Shown: positions 1 through 6,138 of the stretch, in pieces | How the letters are laid out: the number at the start of each line of letters is the position of its first letter | Numbering within the stretch: the stretch's first letter is position 1 | From: an uncultured Thermoanaerobacteraceae bacterium | GTDB taxonomy: Bacteria; Bacillota; DSM-12270; Thermacetogeniales; Thermacetogeniaceae | Length of the DNA stretch: 9,390 nucleotides | Direction of reading: 5' to 3' | Assembly: GCA_937914965.1 (NCBI GenBank) | Contig: CALGIY010000303.1 | Location: 1 to 9,390, forward strand | Program-made: the position numbers and the translations under genes | The notes under the pieces: generated by a model | Database searches by the model: none | Seen by the model: the letters and a program-made list of their open reading frames with translations, nothing else | Told to the model about the DNA's origin: nothing

Positions 1-550
1 TGGCCGTCTGTTCATGGAAATGACAGTGGAAAAGGGGCGCGGATATGTACCTGCTGAGAGGAACAAGAACGCCGAACAGGTAATTGGAGATATCCCGGTA
101 GATTCCATCTTTTCGCCTATTTATAAAGTTAATTATACTGTTGAGAACACCAGGGTTGGGCAACAGACTGATTATGACAGGTTGATTTTGGATGTCAGGG
201 GAAATGGTGCCTTGTCTCCGGAAGAAGCTGTCAGCCAAGCCGCCCACATTGTTGTCAAGTATTTGAATTTGTTTGCGGGATTAACCGAGAAGCCCCCGGT
301 GGAGGAACCGGAACCAGAGGACGAGGATGACGAAGAGAGCAAGATCTTGGAGATGCCCATCGAGGAACTGGAACTCTCGGTTCGTTCTTACAATTGCTTG
401 AAACGCGCCGGGATTAATACGGTAGATGAACTAACACAGAAGACCCAGGATGAAATGATGAAGGTTCGTAACCTGGGTAAAAAATCACTAGAAGAAGTGG
501 ATAATAAACTTGACGAACTGGGGCTCGCTTTGAAGAAGAGCGAGGAGTAG
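1..550 (+). CDS. rpoA: DNA-directed RNA polymerase alpha subunit, C-terminal part (5' end outside window)
   Basis: Alpha dimerises to scaffold the beta and beta' subunits of RNA polymerase, and its C-terminal domain binds UP elements and activators. The window begins inside the gene: the first full codon is at base 2, and 182 residues up to the TAG stop are visible. The family is usually about 315 residues, so roughly the first 130 are missing. The visible part starts with the end of the N-terminal assembly domain ([20 protein letters not shown]). An acidic linker of Glu/Asp/Pro follows near window positions 285-345. Then comes the alpha-CTD helix-hairpin-helix module ([20 protein letters not shown], then the LTQKT and [12 protein letters not shown] segments). 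The ATG at 14 is internal, not a start, because family sequence continues upstream of it in frame. rplQ follows after 15 bases, the normal bacterial order. Confidence 0.97.
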   Translation, partial: GRLFMEMTVEKGRGYVPAERNKNAEQVIGDIPVDSIFSPIYKVNYTVENTRVGQQTDYDRLILDVRGNGALSPEEAVSQAAHIVVKYLNLFAGLTEKPPVEEPEPEDEDDEESKILEMPIEELELSVRSYNCLKRAGINTVDELTQKTQDEMMKVRNLGKKSLEEVDNKLDELGLALKKSEE

Positions 551-565
551 AAAGAGGTGATTTTG

Positions 566-898
566 ATGCGGAAGCTGGGGTTGCGGAGTGACCAGCGGCG
601 GGCGATGCTCAGGAACATGACAACTTCCTTGTTAAGGGAAGAACGCATCGAGACAACATTAACAAGGGCCAAAGAGGTCCAGCGAATAACGGATAAAATG
701 ATCAGTCTAGGGAAACGGGGCGATCTGCATGCCAAGAAGCAGGCCTTGTCGTACCTTTTCGATGAAGATGTTGTAAAAAAGCTGTTTGATGAGGTTGCAC
801 CCCGGTATCAAGATCGCGCCGGTGGTTATACACGTATCCTGAAAACAGGATACCGGCGCGGTGACAGTGCGCCCACAGCTCTAATCGAACTGTTATAG
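566..898 (+). CDS. rplQ: 50S ribosomal protein L17
   Basis: L17 is a component of the large ribosomal subunit near the exit tunnel. The 110-residue product has the family signature near its N-terminus ([20 protein letters not shown], then [19 protein letters not shown]). It ends with the usual [17 protein letters not shown] segment. The length fits the family (about 110-130). I chose ATG 566 because the product then begins MRKLG, as L17 proteins do, and GAGGTGA (554-560) lies 5 bases upstream. The in-frame GTG at 557 sits inside that ribosome binding site and is unlikely to be used. The gene lies 15 bases after rpoA and 6 bases before truA, so the three are probably cotranscribed and translationally coupled. 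Confidence 0.97.
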   Translation: MRKLGLRSDQRRAMLRNMTTSLLREERIETTLTRAKEVQRITDKMISLGKRGDLHAKKQALSYLFDEDVVKKLFDEVAPRYQDRAGGYTRILKTGYRRGDSAPTALIELL

Positions 899-904
899 GA
901 TGCC

Positions 905-1681
905 ATGCGGCGTCTTAAAGTAACACTGGAATACGATGGCACAAATTTTGCCGGGTTTCAAAAACAGACAGGCACTGGAATTCGGACGGTGCAGGGTGTC
1001 TTGGAAGAATCTCTGAAAAGGCTGACCGGAGAAGATATCTTGACTATAGGCGCCGGGCGGACAGACAGTGGAGTTCATGCTCTGAGCCAGGTGGTGCACT
1101 TAGATACTTGCTCTCCTATCCCGTTGGATCGTTTTCCTGCAGCCTTAAGTGGACAACTGCCTCCTGATGTGGTGGCGCTGGACGCAGCTTTGGTAGATGC
1201 CTCTTTTCATGCTAGGTATAAGGCTATAGCGAAAAGGTACAGTTACCTGGTTTTCAACAGCGGGATGCATCAGGCTCTATGGCGTAATTATTGTTATCGT
1301 TTTCCCTCATCTTTGGACATGGTAACGATGCAAAAGGGGGCGGCAGTTCTTACAGGAGAGCATGACTTTATGGCCTTTTCTGCTGCAGGCAGCAGTGTCA
1401 AAAGTACTGTGCGGCGCATTTTCTCCTTCAATGTGGAACATCAGGGGGATTGGGTCAAAATAACAGTTACGGCAGGCGGTTTCTTGTACAAGATGGTACG
1501 ACTGATGGTAGGCACTCTACTGGATGTAGGGCGTGGCAAACTCTCTCCCGACCAGGTGAAAGAAATACTGGAGGCGGGGGAGAGGGGGCAAGGGGGCCCT
1601 ACTGTACCACCGCAGGGACTTTACCTGGCCAGGGTTTACTATCCAGGTGAGGAAACAAGAGATATGAGGGAATTTCCTTGA
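905..1681 (+). CDS. truA: tRNA pseudouridine(38-40) synthase
   Basis: TruA isomerises uridines 38, 39 and 40 in the anticodon arm of many tRNAs. The 258-residue product shows the N-terminal LEYDGTNFAGFQKQ motif. The catalytic-aspartate motif GAGRTDSGVHA places the nucleophile at Asp54. It also has the FHARYKAIAKRYSY segment (about 97-110) and the C-terminal AGGFLYKMVRLMVGTLLDVG block. The length is slightly above the usual 245 or so. The start at ATG 905 has a short AGGA (897-900) overlapping the rplQ stop region, with only 6 bases between the genes. The C-terminal coding region contains three GGGGG runs at an exact 8-base period (1576-1596). The stop codon lies inside the -35 box of the next promoter. 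No ecfA/ecfT genes lie between rplQ and truA. Confidence 0.97.
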   Translation: MRRLKVTLEYDGTNFAGFQKQTGTGIRTVQGVLEESLKRLTGEDILTIGAGRTDSGVHALSQVVHLDTCSPIPLDRFPAALSGQLPPDVVALDAALVDASFHARYKAIAKRYSYLVFNSGMHQALWRNYCYRFPSSLDMVTMQKGAAVLTGEHDFMAFSAAGSSVKSTVRRIFSFNVEHQGDWVKITVTAGGFLYKMVRLMVGTLLDVGRGKLSPDQVKEILEAGERGQGGPTVPPQGLYLARVYYPGEETRDMREFP

Positions 1682-1706
1682 CATGGTTATGCCGATCCCC
1701 TAGAAT
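1678..1706 (+). promoter_or_regulatory. Sigma-A-type promoter for rplM-rpsI
   Basis: TTGACA at 1678-1683 matches the -35 consensus perfectly. TAGAAT at 1701-1706 matches five of six bases of the -10 consensus. The spacer is exactly 17 bases. The -35 box overlaps the truA stop codon (1679-1681), and transcription would begin near 1713. This separates L13-S9 expression from the upstream rpoA-rplQ-truA unit, although read-through is also possible because no terminator is visible after truA. Confidence 0.8.
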
Positions 1707-1712
1707 AAAACC

Positions 1713-1801
1713 TGTTGAAGTACAAGACCATAAGTCTGTAATCAGCACTATAGTGATTGTTTTGAATATGTAAGCGGAATGTTGAGAAGAGGAGGTTTTT
1801 G
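1713..1801 (+). promoter_or_regulatory. Structured 5' leader of rplM-rpsI, candidate L13 leader
   Basis: About 89 bases separate the predicted transcription start from rplM. Bases 1713-1728 pair with 1734-1747 through GTTGA/TCAGC-like, TAC/GTA and AGAC/GTCT helices. The helices are interrupted by a small internal loop and a bulged A, with a CATAA apical loop. Just downstream, the perfect palindrome CACTATAGTG (1746-1755) could form an alternative hairpin sharing bases with the first. Bacillota commonly carry an L13 autoregulatory leader RNA at this spot. The position and size fit, but I could not align it to the family consensus, so the identity is inference from context. Confidence 0.45.
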
Positions 1802-2233
1802 ATGGTGCGCACATTTATGGCCAAACCAGAGGGCATACAGCGCAAGTGGTATGTCATTGATGCTGAAGAAAAAATACTGGGACGGCTGGCAACAGAGGTG
1901 GCGCGAATACTGCGCGGCAAGCATAAGCCTACCTTCACACCGCATATTGATACCGGGGACCATGTGATCGTGATCAATGCGGATAAGGTGAAGGTCACCG
2001 GAAATAAGTTCGAAGATAAAAAATATTATCACCATACAGGCTATCCTGGTGGTATAAAGATGAAAAATTTTGCTTCAATTCTTCGCAGCAAACCGGAACG
2101 GGTGATTGAGAAGGCTGTTTGGGGGATGGTTCCTCATAACCGCCTTGGCAGACAGGTTATCAAGAAGCTTCAGGTTTACCGCGGACCAGACCATCCTCAT
2201 GCTGCCCAATGTCCGGAAGTCTGGGAAATTTAG
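1802..2233 (+). CDS. rplM: 50S ribosomal protein L13
   Basis: L13 is an early-assembly protein of the large subunit. The 143-residue product matches the family across its length: [19 protein letters not shown], then [20 protein letters not shown], then [20 protein letters not shown]. It ends with the [20 protein letters not shown] block and [11 protein letters not shown] chose ATG 1802, which has AGGAGG at 1790-1795, 6 bases upstream. The in-frame TTG at 1799 is only 3 bases from that site. L13 and S9 genes are adjacent in nearly all bacteria, and here rpsI begins 22 bases after the rplM stop. The structured leader just upstream suggests feedback control by L13. Confidence 0.97.
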   Translation: MVRTFMAKPEGIQRKWYVIDAEEKILGRLATEVARILRGKHKPTFTPHIDTGDHVIVINADKVKVTGNKFEDKKYYHHTGYPGGIKMKNFASILRSKPERVIEKAVWGMVPHNRLGRQVIKKLQVYRGPDHPHAAQCPEVWEI

Positions 2234-2255
2234 GGTAGAAAGGGGGTAACAACTT

Positions 2256-2648
2256 TTGGCGCAGGTACTCTATCAAGGAACCGGTAGACGTAAGACCTCG
2301 GTGGCGAGAGTGCGGATTGTACCAGGTGATGGGAAGGTCGTTGTAAACGGGCTTTCTGCAGAGGACTATTTTCCGACACGCACACATCGGATTATAATCA
2401 AGCGGCCACTTGATATCACTAAAATGACTGGTCGTTTTGATGTTCTTGTCAATGTTGATGGAGGCGGTGTTAGCGGGCAAGCAGGTGCTGTTCGCCTTGG
2501 CTTGGCACGTGCACTGTTGAAGGCAGACCCGAACCTCCGTCCTTTCTTGAAAAAGGCAGGATTCCTGAGTAGGGATCCCAGGATGAAAGAGAGGAAAAAG
2601 TACGGTCTCAAGAAAGCTCGTAAAGCTCCTCAGTTCTCCAAGCGTTAA
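2256..2648 (+). CDS. rpsI: 30S ribosomal protein S9
   Basis: S9 is a small-subunit protein whose C-terminal tail reaches the P-site tRNA. The 130-residue product contains [32 protein letters not shown], and the [20 protein letters not shown] block. It ends in the canonical RKAPQFSKR, with the invariant terminal Arg. The length equals the family norm. The start is a TTG at 2256 (encoding [10 protein letters not shown]), preceded by AGGGGG (2241-2246) with a 9-base spacer; no ATG or GTG gives a family-like N-terminus. It is cotranscribed with rplM, and the unit is closed by the terminator that follows. Confidence 0.97.
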   Translation: MAQVLYQGTGRRKTSVARVRIVPGDGKVVVNGLSAEDYFPTRTHRIIIKRPLDITKMTGRFDVLVNVDGGGVSGQAGAVRLGLARALLKADPNLRPFLKKAGFLSRDPRMKERKKYGLKKARKAPQFSKR

Positions 2649-2653
2649 AGACC

Positions 2654-2689
2654 AAGTGGCGGATTCCCTTCCGTCACTTTTATTTTTTC
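2654..2689 (+). terminator. Rho-independent terminator after rpsI
   Basis: A ten-pair stem, AAGTGGCGGA (2654-2663) with TCCGTCACTT (2670-2679), contains one G-T wobble. It has a six-base loop TTCCCT and runs into a T-rich tract (2678-2688). It begins 5 bases after the rpsI stop and closes the ribosomal-protein transcript. Confidence 0.92.
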
Positions 2690-2694
2690 TGATC

Positions 2695-2740
2695 GGTACC
2701 AGGTTTGCTTTATTGCTTTATTGTTCCCGGCCTGGTTACC
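2695..2740 (+). repeat. Imperfect inverted repeat with tandem 8-mers in its loop
   Basis: GGTACCAGG (2695-2703) pairs with CCTGGTTACC (2731-2740) with one bulged T. The 27-base loop contains two tandem copies of TTGCTTTA (2705-2720). It is not followed by a T-tract, so it is unlikely to be a second terminator for the + strand. Its function is unknown. Confidence 0.4.
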
Positions 2741-2777
2741 GCTGTGTCAAACACTGTGAATTAACTTATGCCACGCT

Positions 2778-2806
2778 GGATAATTGTCCCGCTATTTGCA
2801 TAACAT
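2778..2806 (+). promoter_or_regulatory. Candidate sporulation (sigma-E-like) promoter for cwlD
   Basis: CATAACAT (2799-2806) matches six of eight bases of the sigma-E -10 consensus CATACAAT. ATAATT (2780-2785) lies 13 bases upstream, in the place of the AT-rich -35 element. cwlD is under mother-cell sigma-E control in Bacillus subtilis, which fits. Elements of this length arise by chance in AT-rich spacers, so the call is tentative. Confidence 0.35.
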
Positions 2807-2840
2807 TGTGGAGAGGAAAAATCACTTAGGAGGGGCATCT

Positions 2841-3599
2841 GTGCGGGGTTTTGTTTTATTGCGGGTTTTCCGGCCCAGGAAAAAGGTAATTTGTGCAGTG
2901 ATACTGGTGCTGCTGCTGGTAGGGGGGCTCTACCCCTTTTATTCATCCTGGCAGGACCGCAGGGCTGTGGAAGCTCTTTCCTGGTCAGTTGCCAGTAAGG
3001 TGATTGTTGTTGACCCGGGTCACGGGGGAATTGATCCAGGTTGTGTTGGTAAAAGCGGGGTCCAAGAAAAGGAGATCAACCTGGCCGTTGCTAAGCGGTT
3101 GTCTACCTTTTTAAAACAGGGCGGCGCCACTGTGGTCATGACCAGAGTGGGAGATTATGATTTAAGTGAAGAGGGGAAAGCACCCCAAGGTGTGCGCCAT
3201 AAGGATGATCTGGAGGCCCGGGTGGAGTTGGCTGAAAAATACCAGGCAGATCTTTTTATCAGTATTCATGTCAACAGTATTCCCCTTACCGAGTGCTGGG
3301 GTGCCCAGGTTTTTTATCACCCTCAGTCCAAGGAGAGTAAGCGTTTGGCCAGTTTGATGCAAAAAGAATTCATTAAAAACTTTGGAGAAAGCGATAGGTG
3401 GGTCAAACCTGAGGACTTTTTTGTTTTGCGGGGTCATAAGTGTACTGCTGTGATTGTAGAGACGGGGTTTCTTTCCAACCCCAGGGAGGAAACTTTGCTT
3501 GGTGATTCCGTATACCAGAACAAACTGGCTTGGAGTATCTATGCTGGTATCGTTCGCTACTTAGCAGGGGATCCCCTTCCCAAAGAACCGGCATATTGA
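2841..3599 (+). CDS. cwlD: Germination-specific N-acetylmuramoyl-L-alanine amidase CwlD
   Basis: CwlD removes peptide side chains from muramic acid during spore cortex synthesis. This is the first step towards muramic-delta-lactam, which marks cortex for lysis at germination. The 252-residue product has a basic N-terminus and one hydrophobic segment (about residues 15-33), acting as a signal-anchor. The Amidase_3 domain follows (about 53-240). Zinc ligands are visible: His61 in VVDPGHGG, Glu76 in GVQEKEINLA, and His143 in ISIHVNS. Glu207 in VETGFLSN is the catalytic glutamate. GTG 2841 is chosen because TAGGAGGGG (2827-2835) lies 5 bases upstream; an in-frame TTG at 2784 lacks such a site. 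Its place after rpsI matches Bacillus, and the upstream terminator gives it separate transcription. It could be a vegetative Amidase_3 enzyme, but size and locus favour CwlD. Confidence 0.9.
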   Translation: MRGFVLLRVFRPRKKVICAVILVLLLVGGLYPFYSSWQDRRAVEALSWSVASKVIVVDPGHGGIDPGCVGKSGVQEKEINLAVAKRLSTFLKQGGATVVMTRVGDYDLSEEGKAPQGVRHKDDLEARVELAEKYQADLFISIHVNSIPLTECWGAQVFYHPQSKESKRLASLMQKEFIKNFGESDRWVKPEDFFVLRGHKCTAVIVETGFLSNPREETLLGDSVYQNKLAWSIYAGIVRYLAGDPLPKEPAY

Positions 3600-3657
3600 T
3601 AGCGGTCAATAATTGCGGGGTATTAGGGGAAAAGCTAAGAAGGGATTTTAGCCCAGT

Positions 3658-3692
3658 TTGCGGAAATAAAAACTATGGTAATATTTTACCAT
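3658..3692 (+). promoter_or_regulatory. Perfect dyad with weak promoter-like boxes upstream of the AMMECR1 fusion gene
   Basis: ATGGTAA (3675-3681) and TTACCAT (3686-3692) form a perfect 7-bp inverted repeat around TATT. TTGCGG (3658-3663) and TAATAT (3679-3684), 15 bases apart, are a weak promoter pair, with the dyad covering the -10. It could be a repressor operator or simply a small RNA hairpin. No terminator is visible after cwlD, so read-through from cwlD is also possible. Confidence 0.3.
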
Positions 3693-3728
3693 CTACTGTA
3701 CCAATTAAAATAGAAGGTGGTGCTTCAA

Positions 3729-5048
3729 ATGCTGGTCTGTGCCGGTTTATCGCCGCATCCACCGATCATCGTTCCCGAGATCGGTGGAGATGATCTACTG
3801 AAGGTAAAAAAGACGGTGGATTCCATGGGTGAGTGGGCATCTTGTATTGCCGACCAGCGCCCGGAGGTCCTTGTGTTTATCAGTCCGCACGGTATTTTCT
3901 TGCGCGGACAGATGGGGTATTTAAATGATCCGGAGCCATCTGGAAGTTTTGCAGCTTTTGGTGCTCCGAAAGTTTCCTTTCAGGTAAAAAACGACCTTGA
4001 CCTGGCGCAAAAAATAGCTGTGGAGGCCAACCGGGAAGGGGTTGAGGTTGTGGGGGTGGAACTGGATGACTGGAATGTTCATGACCCTGGCAGTATCGAC
4101 CATGGGATCACAGTTCCCCTCTACTACCTGGAGGAGGCAGGGCTAGATGTTTCCCTGGTCGCTTTCGGGATCAGCCTGCTCCCTCTAGAAAAGCTCTACA
4201 AGTTTGGACAGGCCCTGGGAAGGGTGGTAGAGCAGTATCCCAAACGAGTTGGCCTGATCGCCAGCGGTGACCTTTCTCATCGCCTTCTGCCTGGGGCACC
4301 TGCGGGCTTTAGACCCCGAGGGAAGGAGTTTGACCAGATCATTCAGGAGTCATTAAAGGAGATGGATGTGGAAAGGCTGCTGGGCCTTCCAGAGGATCTA
4401 ATCGAGGATGCAGGAGAGTGCGGGCTGCGTCCCATTGTCATGCTGCTGGGGGCTCTTTCGGGTTATGAAGTGGAACCGGAAATCTACTCCTATGAAGGTC
4501 CCTTTGGGGTTGGCTATCTGGTTGCGGGCTTCAAGGTGGGCAGTTCTTTATATGTAGAGCTCGCCCGTCAGAGCTTGGAATACTACCTGCGCACAGGAAA
4601 GATCATGCCGGTTCTTGACCCTCCTCCACCGGGGATGAAGGGGAGCGCCGGGGTTTTTGTTTCCTTAAAGAAAGACGATCAGCTGCGCGGCTGTATTGGG
4701 ACAATTGAGCCTGTCCGGGAGAACATCGCCTCAGAGATCATCCACAATGCGGTGGCTGCCGGGGTGGATGACCCCCGATTCTGGCCGGTGGAACAGGATG
4801 AACTTTTAGATCTTGATATTTCTGTGGATGTTCTAACACCTTTTGAGCTAGTGGTATCGATTGATGATCTTGACCCGAAGCGTTATGGGGTGATTGTGAA
4901 AAGTAACGGTCGTACAGGCTTACTGCTCCCAGACTTAGAGGGAGTAGACACTGTGGACCAGCAGATCAGTATCGCCTGCCAGAAGGCAGGGATTTCTCCT
5001 GGGGAAAAGCTGGAGATCCTTCGTTTTAAAGTGAACCGTTACGAGTAG
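3729..5048 (+). CDS. AmmeMemoRadiSam system fusion protein: LigB/MEMO-like extradiol dioxygenase domain plus AMMECR1 domain
   Basis: This is a 439-residue two-domain protein. Residues 1-270 have the class III extradiol dioxygenase (LigB/MEMO) fold. SPHPPIIVP supplies His10 and ISPHG supplies His54. [12 protein letters not shown] carries His125, SGDLSHRL carries His184, and AGECGLRPI carries Glu231/Cys232. By analogy with LigB, His10, His54 and Glu231 would bind metal, and His184 would be the base. Residues about 274-439 are an AMMECR1 domain with its signature LRGCIGT (320-326). Known AmmeMemoRadiSam loci encode AMMECR1, MEMO and a radical-SAM enzyme; here the first two activities are fused and the third follows after 12 bases. 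The pathway and substrate are not known to me. ATG 3729 is chosen because GAAGGTGG (3713-3720) lies 8 bases upstream; the in-frame GTGs at 3717 and 3720 overlap that site. Confidence 0.88.
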   Translation: MLVCAGLSPHPPIIVPEIGGDDLLKVKKTVDSMGEWASCIADQRPEVLVFISPHGIFLRGQMGYLNDPEPSGSFAAFGAPKVSFQVKNDLDLAQKIAVEANREGVEVVGVELDDWNVHDPGSIDHGITVPLYYLEEAGLDVSLVAFGISLLPLEKLYKFGQALGRVVEQYPKRVGLIASGDLSHRLLPGAPAGFRPRGKEFDQIIQESLKEMDVERLLGLPEDLIEDAGECGLRPIVMLLGALSGYEVEPEIYSYEGPFGVGYLVAGFKVGSSLYVELARQSLEYYLRTGKIMPVLDPPPPGMKGSAGVFVSLKKDDQLRGCIGTIEPVRENIASEIIHNAVAAGVDDPRFWPVEQDELLDLDISVDVLTPFELVVSIDDLDPKRYGVIVKSNGRTGLLLPDLEGVDTVDQQISIACQKAGISPGEKLEILRFKVNRYE

Positions 5049-5060
5049 GAGTGGTTTTTT

Positions 5061-6062
5061 ATGCAGAAAGCTTTGTACTACGAACAACTAGATGAAGAAA
5101 AGGTTTGGTGTCACCTCTGCCCTCAAAACTGTAAGATCAATCCCGGTAAAAATGGAATTTGCCGGGCGCGCCAAAATATAGGTGGGGTTCTGTATACTCT
5201 GAATTACGGCCAGATTACCTCCTGGGGGGGTGACCCCATTGAAAAGAAGCCGCTTTATCACTTTTATCCTGGTTCGAATATTTTTTCAGTGGGGACCTTT
5301 GGCTGCAATTTCCGCTGTGGGTTCTGCCAGAATTGGGAGATCGCTCAAGGGGACTCCGCTGCCCGGGAGGTTACCCCGGAGGACCTGGTGGAGATTGCCC
5401 TAAATGCTCAAAGAGATACTGGTTCGATCGGGATTGCTTATACTTATTCAGAACCTTTGGTTTGGTATGAATATGTTTATGATACAGCAAAGATAGCCCA
5501 CCAGAAGGGGCTGAAAAATGTTTTGGTCACCAATGGATTTGTTCAAAAGGAGCCCCTACTGGAACTGCTCCCCTTGATTGATGCTATGAATATCGATGTG
5601 AAGTCCTTTACTGATCACTATTACCGGACTACCTGCAGCGGAAGGTTAGAGCCGGTCCTCAAGACGGTAGAACTCGCTCAGCAGTTATGCCATGTAGAGA
5701 TCACCAATCTAGTTGTGCCGGGGATGAATGATAGTGATGAAGAGATCACCTCCCTCGTGGAATGGATCGCCTCTTTAGACCCGGCGATCCCTTTGCATTT
5801 CTCCCGCTACTTTCCTCAGTACAAGTTCGATCTTCCCCCGACTCCTCTGGAGACTCTCACTAATGTGCTGGAGATTGCCCACAGCAAACTGAAGTATGTT
5901 TATGCAGGGAACGCTTGGGAGCTCAACGAAAATGATACCTTCTGCTCGAAGTGCGGGAGCCTCTTGGTTGAGCGCTCTGGGTATGGGGTGAAAGTGAAGG
6001 GGCTTGAGGGGCAAAAGTGCAAGAAGTGCGGGGAAAGGGTAGCGGTTGTGGTTGGTGATTAG
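5061..6062 (+). CDS. AmmeMemoRadiSam system radical SAM enzyme
   Basis: This is a 333-residue radical S-adenosylmethionine enzyme. The [4Fe-4S] motif is C-x3-C-x2-C at Cys82, Cys86 and Cys89 (FGCNFRCGFCQNW). The core resembles pyruvate-formate-lyase activating enzymes (IAYTYSEPLVWYEY, VTNGFV, MNIDVKSF, LVVPGMNDS). Two extra cysteine clusters flank it. One is N-terminal, Cys17/Cys20/Cys24/Cys34 (CHLCPQNC). The other is a C-terminal zinc-ribbon-like pair, Cys295/Cys298 and Cys320/Cys323. These extras and the AMMECR1 neighbour place it in the AmmeMemoRadiSam family rather than with PflA proper. TAGGAGTGG (5046-5054) overlaps the upstream stop and lies 6 bases before ATG 5061, so the two genes are probably translationally coupled. 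The last seven codons are GT-rich and resemble a repeat found inverted at 6428-6443. Its substrate is unknown. Confidence 0.92.
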   Translation: MQKALYYEQLDEEKVWCHLCPQNCKINPGKNGICRARQNIGGVLYTLNYGQITSWGGDPIEKKPLYHFYPGSNIFSVGTFGCNFRCGFCQNWEIAQGDSAAREVTPEDLVEIALNAQRDTGSIGIAYTYSEPLVWYEYVYDTAKIAHQKGLKNVLVTNGFVQKEPLLELLPLIDAMNIDVKSFTDHYYRTTCSGRLEPVLKTVELAQQLCHVEITNLVVPGMNDSDEEITSLVEWIASLDPAIPLHFSRYFPQYKFDLPPTPLETLTNVLEIAHSKLKYVYAGNAWELNENDTFCSKCGSLLVERSGYGVKVKGLEGQKCKKCGERVAVVVGD

Positions 6063-6063
6063 T
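6048..6063 (+). repeat. GT-rich repeat, left copy, overlapping the 3' end of the radical SAM gene
   Basis: GTGGTTGGTGATTAGT agrees in 14 of 16 bases with the reverse complement of 6428-6443. The similarity continues more weakly for several bases on both sides. It supplies the last codons and the stop of the radical SAM gene. The copies are inverted and about 365 bases apart, with the decayed repeat cluster between them. Confidence 0.45.
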
Positions 6064-6138
6064 GGTTAGGTACCCCATATGTCAGTTCTACCATTTCTAT
6101 TCTCCCCGACTTAAGGCTCATTAAAAAAAAGCTAAAAC

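Noticed and set aside
557..565. GTG 557 as the rplQ start
   Set aside because: It lies inside the GAGGTGA ribosome site; ATG 566 gives the family N-terminus.
388..735. Minus-strand open frame across the rpoA-rplQ junction
   Set aside because: Serine-rich shadow of two well-supported genes, without start signals.
2695..2740. Second terminator after rpsI
   Set aside because: The loop is 27 bases and no T-tract follows the stem.
3634..3652. Terminator after cwlD (GCTAA...TTAGC)
   Set aside because: A five-pair stem with a nine-base loop and no T-tract is too weak.
3701..3717. TAAAAT (3706-3711) as the -10 box of the AMMECR1 fusion gene
   Set aside because: Transcription would begin within or after the ribosome binding site and no -35 is properly spaced.
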